In this document: positions 44,051-51,729 of the stretch, piece by piece | Position numbering within the stretch: the stretch's first letter is position 1 | How the letters are laid out: the number at the start of each line of letters is the position of its first letter | Assembly (NCBI GenBank): GCA_902617825.1 | Contig: CACMYE010000002.1 | Span: 1-64,000 of the forward strand | Direction of reading: 5' to 3' | Length of the DNA stretch: 64,000 bases | Origin: an uncultured Pelagibacteraceae bacterium | GTDB lineage: Bacteria; Pseudomonadota; Alphaproteobacteria; Pelagibacterales; Pelagibacteraceae | The notes under the pieces: model-generated | What the model saw: only the letters and a program-made list of their open reading frames with translations | Databases searched by the model: none | Told to the model about the DNA's origin: nothing | Made by a program: the position numbers and the translations under genes

Positions 44051-44151
44051 TTTCTACTTGAGGTTTTATTTTAACATTTACTAAACAAAACTTATAAATT
44101 TTATTAATAAAATTTTAACATTTTCTCAAAAAATGAGATGCATAAATAGGT

Positions 44152-44976
44152 ATGCGAATAAGCAAAATAAATAAATTCTTTGGTAATAATCACGCTGTTA
44201 AAAATGTTTCATTTGAGGTCAATAAACCTCAAATGATAGGAATTATTGGAAGATCAGGTGCAGGTAAATCAACTCTTCTCAGGATCATAAATCGACTCAC
44301 TGATGCAACAGATGGAGAAGTAGAAATCGATGGTCAAAATATATTACAACTAAAAAGCAAAGAAAAAAGATCCTGGCAGAGAAATTGTGCAATGATTTTT
44401 CAACAATTTAACTTAGTACCGAGACTAGATGTATTAACAAATGTCATTTTAGGTAGATTAAATTATCAAGGATCATTTAGAGCATCATTAAAAATGTTTT
44501 CTCGAGATGAGAGAGCTGATGCTTTAATTTTGCTTAACACCCTTGGTATGGCTAATACTGCACTTCAAAGAGCAGAAACTTTATCTGGTGGTCAACAACA
44601 ACGTGTAGCTATATGCAGAGCATTAATGCAAAATCCTAAAATGATTTTGGCAGATGAACCTATAGCATCTTTAGACCCAATGAATGCAAGAATGGTAATG
44701 GAGTCATTAAGAAAAATTCATGATGAAAAAAATTTAACGGTCATTTCAAATCTTCATACCCTAGATACAGCAAAAACCTATTGTGACCGTATTATTGGAA
44801 TGAAAGATGGCGCAATTGTCTTTGATGATTTACCAGAAAAATTATCAGACAAACTTGCAAGAGAAATTTATGGTGCAGAAGCTGATGAAGCTTTTGAACC
44901 ACAAGTAACATCCACTGAGCTTAAAACAAAAAAAAAGATAAATGGAGATGTTGAGAAAGAATTTGCAACTGCATGA
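44152..44976 (+). CDS. phnC: Phosphonate ABC transporter ATP-binding protein PhnC
   Basis: The ATPase of the phosphonate importer, 274 residues. Walker A is GRSGAGKSTLLRIINRL, the signature [15 protein letters not shown], and Walker B MILADEPIASLDP. FQQFNLVPRLDVLTNVILGRL is characteristic of PhnC. The last 30 residues are an extra acidic and lysine-rich tail. It is the first gene of phnC-phnD-phnE1-phnE2, in the direction opposite to the lyase genes. Confidence 0.95.
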   Translation: MRISKINKFFGNNHAVKNVSFEVNKPQMIGIIGRSGAGKSTLLRIINRLTDATDGEVEIDGQNILQLKSKEKRSWQRNCAMIFQQFNLVPRLDVLTNVILGRLNYQGSFRASLKMFSRDERADALILLNTLGMANTALQRAETLSGGQQQRVAICRALMQNPKMILADEPIASLDPMNARMVMESLRKIHDEKNLTVISNLHTLDTAKTYCDRIIGMKDGAIVFDDLPEKLSDKLAREIYGAEADEAFEPQVTSTELKTKKKINGDVEKEFATA

Positions 44977-45042
44977 GATCAATAACTCATCGTTACAAAT
45001 ACAAATAAGTCGAGAGACTAAAATTATAAAAAGGAGATAATT

Positions 45043-45993
45043 ATGTTTAATAAACTAACAAGAGTTATTGCACTTTTAGCTATGGTGTTTTTTTCAACCC
45101 AAGCTAATGCGGTAACTTACACGGGTCCAAAAATGGACTTAAGTAAATATCAACCAGAGTTTAGAGTTGGTTTTTTAGGTGACGAAGCAGCACAAGATAT
45201 TATAGCTAGAAATGAATGTTTCATGCCGTATATCGAAGCCGCTTATGGTGTACCAGCTAAATTTTTTACTTTTAAAGACTACGCTGGAACAATGGAGTCG
45301 ATGCTAGGTGGTAATCTAGATTACACTTGGTTCGGTTCTTCAGGATACGCAGGTATGTATTTAAAAGATCCAACTGCAGTAGTACCAGTACTAACAAGAA
45401 TGCAGCCAACTGGTGATATGGGTTACTACTCTGTTGCAGTAGCAACTAAATCATCTGGAATTAAATCAATGGCAGACCTTAAAGGTAAATCCTTTGGTTG
45501 GGCTGACCCTAACTCTACATCAGGTTTTTTAATTCCGTCAATTGAATTAAAGGCTATGGGTATGGACCCAGATACATATTTTTCAAAAACACAATTTTCT
45601 GGTGGGCATGAAAACAATGTATTAGCGGTAATGAATGGTGATGTCGATGCTGGTGTAACATGGGTATCTGGTGTTGGTAGCTGGGAAGAAGGATATTCGT
45701 CAGGGAATTTAAGAAAAATGGTTGATAAAGGGATTTTAAATATGGACGACATCGTTCAAATTTGGTCTTCAAAATTAATTCCTAATGGTCCAATTGTGAT
45801 GCCTACTTTTTTACCTGTTAGAGCACATCAAGTAATGATTGGAATGAAACAATGGATACACGAAAACGATCCGAAGTGCAGCGAAAACGTTGCAAACGGT
45901 ATTGTTAAAAAATGGGTTCCGGTAGATCATTCTTTTTATGAGTCGGTTGTAGCTGCTAGAAAAGCTAAAATTGAAGCACAAAAAAATAATTAA
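45043..45993 (+). CDS. phnD: Phosphonate-binding periplasmic protein PhnD
   Basis: The periplasmic binding protein that captures phosphonates. It has a signal peptide ending QANA at residue 23. FRVGFLGDEAAQDIIARNECF, YAGTMESMLGGNLDYTWFGSSGY and GWADPNSTSGFLIPSIELKAMG are the ligand-binding segments of the PhnD family. The strong Shine-Dalgarno AAGGAGATAATT precedes the ATG, consistent with high expression. An intrinsic terminator follows 13 bases after its stop, before phnE1. Confidence 0.96.
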   Translation: MFNKLTRVIALLAMVFFSTQANAVTYTGPKMDLSKYQPEFRVGFLGDEAAQDIIARNECFMPYIEAAYGVPAKFFTFKDYAGTMESMLGGNLDYTWFGSSGYAGMYLKDPTAVVPVLTRMQPTGDMGYYSVAVATKSSGIKSMADLKGKSFGWADPNSTSGFLIPSIELKAMGMDPDTYFSKTQFSGGHENNVLAVMNGDVDAGVTWVSGVGSWEEGYSSGNLRKMVDKGILNMDDIVQIWSSKLIPNGPIVMPTFLPVRAHQVMIGMKQWIHENDPKCSENVANGIVKKWVPVDHSFYESVVAARKAKIEAQKNN

Positions 45994-46006
45994 TTAAGTA
46001 CCCCAT

Positions 46007-46046
46007 TTAGAGGCAAAGACTTAAAATCTTTGCCTCTAATTTTTTT
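46007..46046 (+). terminator. Intrinsic terminator between phnD and phnE1
   Basis: A perfect 13-base-pair stem TTAGAGGCAAAGA / TCTTTGCCTCTAA with a 7-base loop is followed by seven T. It lies inside an operon, so it probably acts as a partial terminator that makes phnD mRNA more abundant than permease mRNA. Confidence 0.9.
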
Positions 46047-46059
46047 GGTTTTTAATATT

Positions 46060-46914
46060 ATGTCAAAAGCATTACCAGCAAATTTAGAACAAATTGAAGT
46101 TAATTTAAAAAAATTAACAAACCAGAGAACTAGATCCTCACTATTAGGTATTGCAATTTTAATATTAGTTTTTTTTAGTGGTACCCTAGTATCGTTAGAG
46201 GCAAATGCAGGATCTTTTGGTAGAGGTATAGCTAATTTTTTTAATTATCCAAGAGATTTATTTATTGATACATTTGAGATGGGATGGAAATATTGGCCAA
46301 GAGTTGTAAAATACATACCTGAATTAATTACTACATTAAATATTGCATTATTTTCAACTTCGATCGGATTTGTTTTGGCAGTTATTTTTGCAATCTTCTC
46401 TAGTAGAAATTTAATAAGAAATAAAAGAGTTATTCAATTTACAAAATTTTTTATGGATGTGACAAGATCATTTCCAACATTAATAATAGCAATGGTGTTT
46501 TTATATTTGATGGGTAAATCATCTTTACCAGCAGTGATTGCCATAACAATACATACTGCAGGTGCACTTGGTAAATTATTCACGGAAGCTATAGAAAATT
46601 GTGATGGAAAACCTATTGAGGGTTTAAGTTCTGTTGGTGCGACTTGGACACAAAAAATAAGGTTCTCAGTTCTTCCACAAGTGCTTCCTCTTTTTCTAAG
46701 TTATGGAATTTTAAGATTAGAAATTAATGTTAGAGAATCTACAATATTAGGTTTTGTTGGTGCGGGTGGAATTGGAGAAATGTTAGCAGCTTTAATACAA
46801 TGGAATTATGGAGCTGATGTTTTGGCATGTATGTTCTTGTTGGTTGGTACGATAATTGCATTGGATTATTTATCTGCATATTGGAGACATAATTTAATTG
46901 GAGTAAATCAATGA
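46060..46914 (+). CDS. phnE: Phosphonate ABC transporter permease PhnE1
   Basis: One of two permeases of the phosphonate importer. The ORF track starts at 46030, which lies inside the terminator hairpin. The ATG at 46060 (MSKALPANLEQ) is the realistic start and gives 284 residues. A first membrane span (ILILVFFSGTLVSL) is followed by the ABC permease core with the EAA-type loop AIENCDGKPIEGLSSVGAT and FVGAGGIGEMLAALI. The stop overlaps phnE2 by 4 bases. Confidence 0.94.
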   Translation: MSKALPANLEQIEVNLKKLTNQRTRSSLLGIAILILVFFSGTLVSLEANAGSFGRGIANFFNYPRDLFIDTFEMGWKYWPRVVKYIPELITTLNIALFSTSIGFVLAVIFAIFSSRNLIRNKRVIQFTKFFMDVTRSFPTLIIAMVFLYLMGKSSLPAVIAITIHTAGALGKLFTEAIENCDGKPIEGLSSVGATWTQKIRFSVLPQVLPLFLSYGILRLEINVRESTILGFVGAGGIGEMLAALIQWNYGADVLACMFLLVGTIIALDYLSAYWRHNLIGVNQ

Positions 46915-48311
46915 GTTCTAGTTTAGCAATTGAAAGAGATAATATTCGAAAATTATTTCCTGACACATTCAATCAAGCTAGAAAAAGTAGAATAAAAGGT
47001 CAAATAATTTTCTTTCTCATTTTAATATATTTGATAATAGGTTTTTTTACTTTAGATGTTGTGGATATTCCAAAAAAATGGAAGCCACAAAATGCGGCGA
47101 TGTTTGTTTTAGACACATACGCCCACAAAGATCATGTTACTATGAAATGGGAAAATCCTGACGATATTAAAATAGCTTTTGAGGGTAACTATAGAAGTGT
47201 TTATGGAAGAGACAATCTTGATAAATCAATTCCAGAATGGTTTTATAAAAATTCTGATAATATTGGAAATGTCATTGAATTTAATAATGAAGGTAAAGCA
47301 ATATTATACAAAGATAGGGTTGAGATTGTAAATTTCCCTAAATATGAAAGAAATTTTACCATAAAATTAAACACAAATAGTAAACCTTACGTAGTAGGTT
47401 CGGAAGACTTAGCTAAAGATGACTTAAAAGGTTTTAGAATTACAGAAAACAGAGTTGAATTTAGACCAACTTTACATGAGAGAGTTCAGGTATATCCTAA
47501 AAAAGTAGAAATTCATCGTTACAGCATAGGATGGAAATATTTTTGGTTTGATTTCTCAAGTCCCTTAGAACCATATAGCTTTTTCGAAGCATTAGGTTTG
47601 ACTTTTTCTAAAGAAAGAGTTGTTCCTGAAATGTCTAATTTAAAACTTTTCTTAACAGAAATTAAAGACAATGAAGCATTTATGCACGGTAGAGTTTGGT
47701 GGGCAATGCTAGAAACAATAGTTATGGCTGTACTTGGGACAATGTTTGCTACGGTGATGGCTCTGCCCTTGTCATTCCTTGCTGCATACAACGTTACTCC
47801 TATTAAAGCTCTAAGATTTACGTTGAGAAGATTATTTGATACTTTAAGAGGAATAGACTTTTTAATTTGGAGTTTAATATTTTTAAGAGCTTTTGGTCCA
47901 GGACCCTTCACTGGTATTTTTGCAATTGGTTTTACCGATACAGGTACGTTAGGGAAATTGTATTCTGAAGCAATTGAGAATACTGAGAAGAAACAACAAG
48001 AAGGAGTTCAATCTACTGGGGCTAGTAAATTTCTACAACATAGATTTGGTATAATTCCTCAAATACTTCCAATTTTTGTATCTCAATCCTTATACTATTT
48101 AGAGTCAAATACTAGAGGAGCCGTAATTATAGGTGCAATGGGCGCAGGAGGAATTGGTTTACAATTTTTAGGAGCATTAGGTACTGGAAATGATTTTGAA
48201 AATGTTGCCTACATGGCAATATTAGTTTTAGCTGTTGTAATATTTATGGATAGATTATCTGCTTGGCTTAGAAGAATACTAATTGGAACAGATCAATTAA
48301 TTGTAAGATAA
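46911..48311 (+). CDS. phnE: Phosphonate ABC transporter permease PhnE2, long form
   Basis: The second permease, 466 residues, much longer than PhnE1. After one membrane span (residues about 29-48) there is a soluble insertion of about 200 residues rich in Lys, Asp and Tyr, probably periplasmic. The permease core of about 200 residues follows, with EAIENTEKKQQEGVQSTGAS (the EAA loop) and GAMGAGGIGLQFLGAL. Two-permease PhnE systems occur in several alphaproteobacteria. The function of the insertion is not known. Confidence 0.93.
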   Translation: MSSSLAIERDNIRKLFPDTFNQARKSRIKGQIIFFLILIYLIIGFFTLDVVDIPKKWKPQNAAMFVLDTYAHKDHVTMKWENPDDIKIAFEGNYRSVYGRDNLDKSIPEWFYKNSDNIGNVIEFNNEGKAILYKDRVEIVNFPKYERNFTIKLNTNSKPYVVGSEDLAKDDLKGFRITENRVEFRPTLHERVQVYPKKVEIHRYSIGWKYFWFDFSSPLEPYSFFEALGLTFSKERVVPEMSNLKLFLTEIKDNEAFMHGRVWWAMLETIVMAVLGTMFATVMALPLSFLAAYNVTPIKALRFTLRRLFDTLRGIDFLIWSLIFLRAFGPGPFTGIFAIGFTDTGTLGKLYSEAIENTEKKQQEGVQSTGASKFLQHRFGIIPQILPIFVSQSLYYLESNTRGAVIIGAMGAGGIGLQFLGALGTGNDFENVAYMAILVLAVVIFMDRLSAWLRRILIGTDQLIVR

Positions 48312-48330
48312 AAAAAAATTAGAAATTATT

Positions 48331-48753
48331 TTACCAAAATTTCCACCATGGTTTTTCTTCATTTGGTGTTTCATTATTTTCAGCAACAATTTTAGTTATG
48401 GATGGATCTTCTCCGTCCACCAATCCTGCACGGGCAGTTGTTTTAGCGTCCTCTAATTTTAGTTTTGCCTCAAAAACTCTATTTTCATTACACAATTTCA
48501 TGCCCTCTTTCATTAATGCTTCTGCCTCAGATGCTTTTTCGGGACTAGATCTTGAAATATCATTTTTAACAGTGGCTCTTAACATAAGTACGCCAGGGTC
48601 TTCACAATTCCCTATTTCATTTTTAAATGTATCCTCAGTATTTTGTGAATAACTACTGCCGGCTTGTTGCTCTGTTATTTTAGCATGATTGTCAGCTTGA
48701 GTAATAGAAATTGTGGATAAAGTTAATATAAATGAAATTAAGATTTTATTCAT
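48331..48753 (-). CDS. Small secreted protein of unknown function
   Basis: A 140-residue protein with a signal peptide ending ITQADN. Two cysteines (GNCEDP and KLCNEN) could form a disulfide in the periplasm. The middle is helical with alternating charges, and the end is PWWKFW. No domain is recognised. It is divergent from the MFS gene and convergent with phnE2, and sits in the middle of the phosphorus island, so a link to phosphate stress is possible but not shown. Confidence 0.75.
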   Translation of the reverse strand: MNKILISFILTLSTISITQADNHAKITEQQAGSSYSQNTEDTFKNEIGNCEDPGVLMLRATVKNDISRSSPEKASEAEALMKEGMKLCNENRVFEAKLKLEDAKTTARAGLVDGEDPSITKIVAENNETPNEEKPWWKFW

Positions 48754-48774
48754 AATAATCTATTAACTTACTTT

Positions 48775-48792
48775 TGTTAAAAAAATGTTAAA
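48775..48792 (+). promoter_or_regulatory. Candidate Pho box before the MFS gene
   Basis: TGTTAAA-AAAA-TGTTAAA: two identical 7-mers with a 4-base spacer (11-base period), the architecture of PhoB sites. It ends only 15 bases before the GTG, so the call is weaker than those at arsC and the TPR gene. Confidence 0.4.
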
Positions 48793-48807
48793 GAAATAAA
48801 AAATTTT

Positions 48808-49980
48808 GTGAAATATTTGCCAGCATTTTTAATAGGTATATCAGTTACCTTTTGTTACAGCAGTTGTATGTACCTGTTCTCAGCGTTGTTGCTAACTTGG
48901 GAAAATGAACTTGGTATTTCAAGGAATAATTTAACCTTTATTTATTCTCTAGGCTTGGTTGTACATAGTTTATTGTTACCCATTCTTGGTAAGTTTGTTG
49001 ATAAAAATCTTAGTTTTCCTATGATGTGGGTAAGTCCAATATTGCTAGGATTAAGTGTAATCTATCTATCTTTAGTAAACACATACACTGAATTTTTAGT
49101 TGCCTGGATACTTGTAAGTGCAACCTCGGGTGGCTGTCTTTATACGATCCTTTTTAGTGTCATTACTATTAATTTAAAATCAAAGGCCAAAACATCTATT
49201 GCAATAATTACTTTATTTGCTGGATTTGCAAGCACATACACATTTCCTACTGCTACTTATTTAACAGAACAATATGACTGGAGGTTTACTGTATTTATTT
49301 TTGGAATATTAAATATATTGATTAGTTCACCAGCTAATTATTTTGGTTTCAAAAATATAATTCTAAAAGAATTTAAAAAAATTGAAAAGAAAACAGATCA
49401 AAATTCAAAGCTTAAAATAATACTTAAAGATTATAGATTTTGGTTATTTAGTTTTTCATTGTTTGTTATTGGATTTAATATTGGTGCTATTACAACTCAT
49501 GTAATTCCAATGTTGCAGGAAAAAGGGATGAGTCTATCTCAAGCTGTATTGACAGCATCTCTGTTTGGACCAGGACAAGTAATAGGTAGAATTTTAGTTA
49601 TGATATATGGAAGTGATAAGTCAAATTTAAAATTATTTGTAATTTGTTTTTACTCGATGGTAGTTGGAATGATATTTTTATACTTTATAAATATTAATCA
49701 TTACTTAGCATTTTTATTTGTTTTATTTAATAGTTCAGCATATGGCAGTATGGCAATTTTAAAACCTTTGGTTCAAAATGATACTTTTGGCCGAAAAAAC
49801 TTCGGCAATATTCATGGTATTTTAGCTTTACAATATATGATTGGTAGTATTGCTGGTCCATGGATTGGTTCGTTGGTATGGAATGTAGGAGGATATGACT
49901 TGTTAATATTCGTATTTTTTGTTTTAGCAATATTTGGTAACGCGACAGCAATTTTTTTAAACAAAAAAAAGTTTATTTAA
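48808..49980 (+). CDS. MFS transporter, substrate unknown
   Basis: A 390-residue major facilitator protein with about 12 membrane segments, most like the monocarboxylate/OFA type group (N-terminal SVTFCYSSCMYLFSALLLTWENELGISRNNLTFIYSLGL). It starts with GTG at 48808. The usual loop 2-3 motif is present in degenerate form (GKFVDKNLSF). Its place between phosphonate genes and arsC and a Pho-box-like repeat upstream suggest a phosphorus-related substrate or arsenical efflux, but neither is shown. Its stop overlaps the convergent HD gene by 8 bases. Confidence 0.8.
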   Translation: MKYLPAFLIGISVTFCYSSCMYLFSALLLTWENELGISRNNLTFIYSLGLVVHSLLLPILGKFVDKNLSFPMMWVSPILLGLSVIYLSLVNTYTEFLVAWILVSATSGGCLYTILFSVITINLKSKAKTSIAIITLFAGFASTYTFPTATYLTEQYDWRFTVFIFGILNILISSPANYFGFKNIILKEFKKIEKKTDQNSKLKIILKDYRFWLFSFSLFVIGFNIGAITTHVIPMLQEKGMSLSQAVLTASLFGPGQVIGRILVMIYGSDKSNLKLFVICFYSMVVGMIFLYFININHYLAFLFVLFNSSAYGSMAILKPLVQNDTFGRKNFGNIHGILALQYMIGSIAGPWIGSLVWNVGGYDLLIFVFFVLAIFGNATAIFLNKKKFI

Positions 49981-50524
49981 AGCTTCTCTCTACGTGTTTG
50001 TAAAAATAATTTATATTTGGAATTTCTAAATTTTCAATTTTAGCAAGATCATCGTATTTTCTTAATCTAACTGCATCTTGCATAAAAGGTTGTTTAATAA
50101 ATTCGTTTGCTTCCTCTTTAGAAAAACTTCCTCCTTGGACATCTAAACTTCGTTTTGAAGCAATAGATAAAGATTCATAATAATCTTTTTCACAATAAAC
50201 CAAATATCTTTTAGCCGGAACATGTCCTTTAATTAATCTTGTAACATCATCAGGGAAAAATTTAGATAGAAAAAGAGATCCAGAGTTTTCATGTTTTTTA
50301 TCTATTTCTTTTTTTATAGCCTCTTTATCACTGATGATTAAGTGACCAATATCATGAAATAAAGCAGCAGTAATGAAAAAATCACTCTCATTATTTTTTT
50401 TTGCCAATAATCCACATTGAATTGCATGTTCAAGTTGTGAAACTTTTTCATTTCCATATTGTTTATCAGAACCAATATTTTCTAAAATTTTAAATAATTT
50501 ATTAATGCTAGATATTGTATGCAT
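49973..50524 (-). CDS. PhnZ-like HD-domain diiron protein
   Basis: An HD-domain protein of 183 residues of the phosphonate-associated group that includes PhnZ, a mixed-valence diiron oxygenase that cleaves 1-hydroxyphosphonates. Residues known to matter in PhnZ line up: Tyr23 and Glu26 in QYGNEKVSQLEH, His33, His57-Asp58 in FHDIGH, His78 in KKHENSG, His101 in GHVPAKRYL and Asp158/159 in LRKYDDLAK. The Tyr and Glu pair separates oxygenases from plain phosphohydrolases. PhnY, the 2-oxoglutarate oxygenase partner, is not in the window. Confidence 0.82.
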   Translation of the reverse strand: MHTISSINKLFKILENIGSDKQYGNEKVSQLEHAIQCGLLAKKNNESDFFITAALFHDIGHLIISDKEAIKKEIDKKHENSGSLFLSKFFPDDVTRLIKGHVPAKRYLVYCEKDYYESLSIASKRSLDVQGGSFSKEEANEFIKQPFMQDAVRLRKYDDLAKIENLEIPNINYFYKHVERSFK

Positions 50525-50545
50525 AATCCTTTATTAAATTACTAA

Positions 50546-50574
50546 TGTTTCAGTTTTGTTACAATTTTGATTTA
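50546..50574 (+). promoter_or_regulatory. Candidate Pho box before arsC
   Basis: TGTTTCA-GTTT-TGTTACA-ATTT-TGATTTA: three 7-mers with 4-base spacers, 48 bases before the arsC ATG. The first two units are identical to the first two units of the repeat before the TPR gene at 52629. Confidence 0.6.
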
Positions 50575-50622
50575 AGGATCAATAACTCTAGCAAAAATTA
50601 TTTATATTTATAAAAGTTAATA

Positions 50623-51078
50623 ATGAAAAAACTTTTATTTGTTTGTACTGGAAATTCCCATAGAAGCATATTAGCTGAAAGTGTCGTTAATAAATATCAC
50701 AAGGATAAATTCACTGGTTATAGTGCAGGAAGTAAACCATCTGGAATAATTAATAAATATGTCATCAAGTATCTTAATGAAAATAACTTTGAAACAAAAA
50801 ATCTATCATCAAAAAACTTCAATAAATTTTTAGATGAAAAAACAAAATTTTACCAGGTATTTACTGTATGTAACAACGCTAGTAATGAAGTTTGTCCGGT
50901 GTGGCCATCTCCAGAAAAAATAGTGCATTGGGATATTGAAGATCCTGTTCATATTATTAATGAATTAGAAAATAGTGATAAACCAAATAAAGAAGAATTG
51001 ATTTCAACAGAAATACATAAAACTTATTCTAACCTAGAAACTAAAATTAATGAATGGATTAAAAATTATGAAAGATAG
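50623..51078 (+). CDS. arsC: Arsenate reductase, low-molecular-weight phosphatase type
   Basis: A thioredoxin-family-dependent ArsC of 151 residues that reduces arsenate to arsenite. The P-loop CTGNSHRS (Cx5R) is at the N-terminus. The redox cysteine pair lies in VCNNASNEVCPVWP, and the acid loop is HWDIEDP. These separate it from a true tyrosine phosphatase. It overlaps an aquaglyceroporin gene, the combination known from the Sinorhizobium ars operon, where arsenite leaves through the channel. In phosphate-poor water arsenate enters through phosphate transporters, which explains its place in this island. Confidence 0.92.
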   Translation: MKKLLFVCTGNSHRSILAESVVNKYHKDKFTGYSAGSKPSGIINKYVIKYLNENNFETKNLSSKNFNKFLDEKTKFYQVFTVCNNASNEVCPVWPSPEKIVHWDIEDPVHIINELENSDKPNKEELISTEIHKTYSNLETKINEWIKNYER

Positions 51079-51727
51079 CAAAAAAAAAATAATCTATAGT
51101 GAATTCTTAGGTAGTTGCTTCCTAGTGATGATAGTTGTTGGTTCTGGTATAATGGCTCAAAATCTTACAGACGATTTTGCAGTTATGTTATTAGCAAATA
51201 CAATTGCAACAGGTGCAGGTTTATTTGTTCTTATAACAGTGTTTTCTGATATATCAGGAGCTCATTTTAATCCATTTGTAAGTTTAAGTATGGTTCTTAC
51301 AGGAAAATTAAAATTTAAATTAATTCATATTTATATTTTTTCACAAATATCAGGTTGCCTTGTAGGTGTGGGATTAGCAAATTTTTTTTTTGAATTACCT
51401 ATATATGAATTATCATCAAAAACTAGAGATGGTATTTATATATTTGTTGCAGAAATAGTAGCTACATTTGGATTAATTTTAGTAATTTTTGGATCAATGA
51501 AAAGTGGAAAAGTTGTAACCGCTGCGTGTGTTGGATTCTACATAACCGCAGGATACTGGTTTACTTCATCAACATCATTTGCAAATCCTGCCGTTGCTAT
51601 AGCTAGAACCTTTACAGACACATTTACTGGTATCAATTATTTAAATACACCTTTATTTATTATTGCAGAGTTACTAGGTGCAATGTTAGCAATATTTGTG
51701 GTTAAAAAAATGCTTTTCAATAGGTGA
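51068..51727 (+). CDS. aqpS: Aquaglyceroporin, probable arsenite channel (AqpS-like)
   Basis: A six-span MIP-family channel of about 219 residues. I prefer the ATG at 51068 (MKDSKKK) over 51050; both overlap arsC. The second pore motif is the normal NPA with its Arg filter residue (FANPAVAIAR). The first is NPF (HFNPFVS) instead of NPA. Cotranscription with arsC points to arsenite export down its gradient, as with AqpS of Sinorhizobium. Conduction of glycerol or other small solutes cannot be excluded. Confidence 0.88.
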   Translation: MKDSKKKIIYSEFLGSCFLVMIVVGSGIMAQNLTDDFAVMLLANTIATGAGLFVLITVFSDISGAHFNPFVSLSMVLTGKLKFKLIHIYIFSQISGCLVGVGLANFFFELPIYELSSKTRDGIYIFVAEIVATFGLILVIFGSMKSGKVVTAACVGFYITAGYWFTSSTSFANPAVAIARTFTDTFTGINYLNTPLFIIAELLGAMLAIFVVKKMLFNR

Positions 51728-51729
51728 TT

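Noticed and set aside
44075-44095. TGTTTAG-N4-TGTTAAA on the minus strand before phnC
   Set aside because: It has the 7+4 pattern but points away from phnC, and the region is nearly all A/T, so chance is likely.
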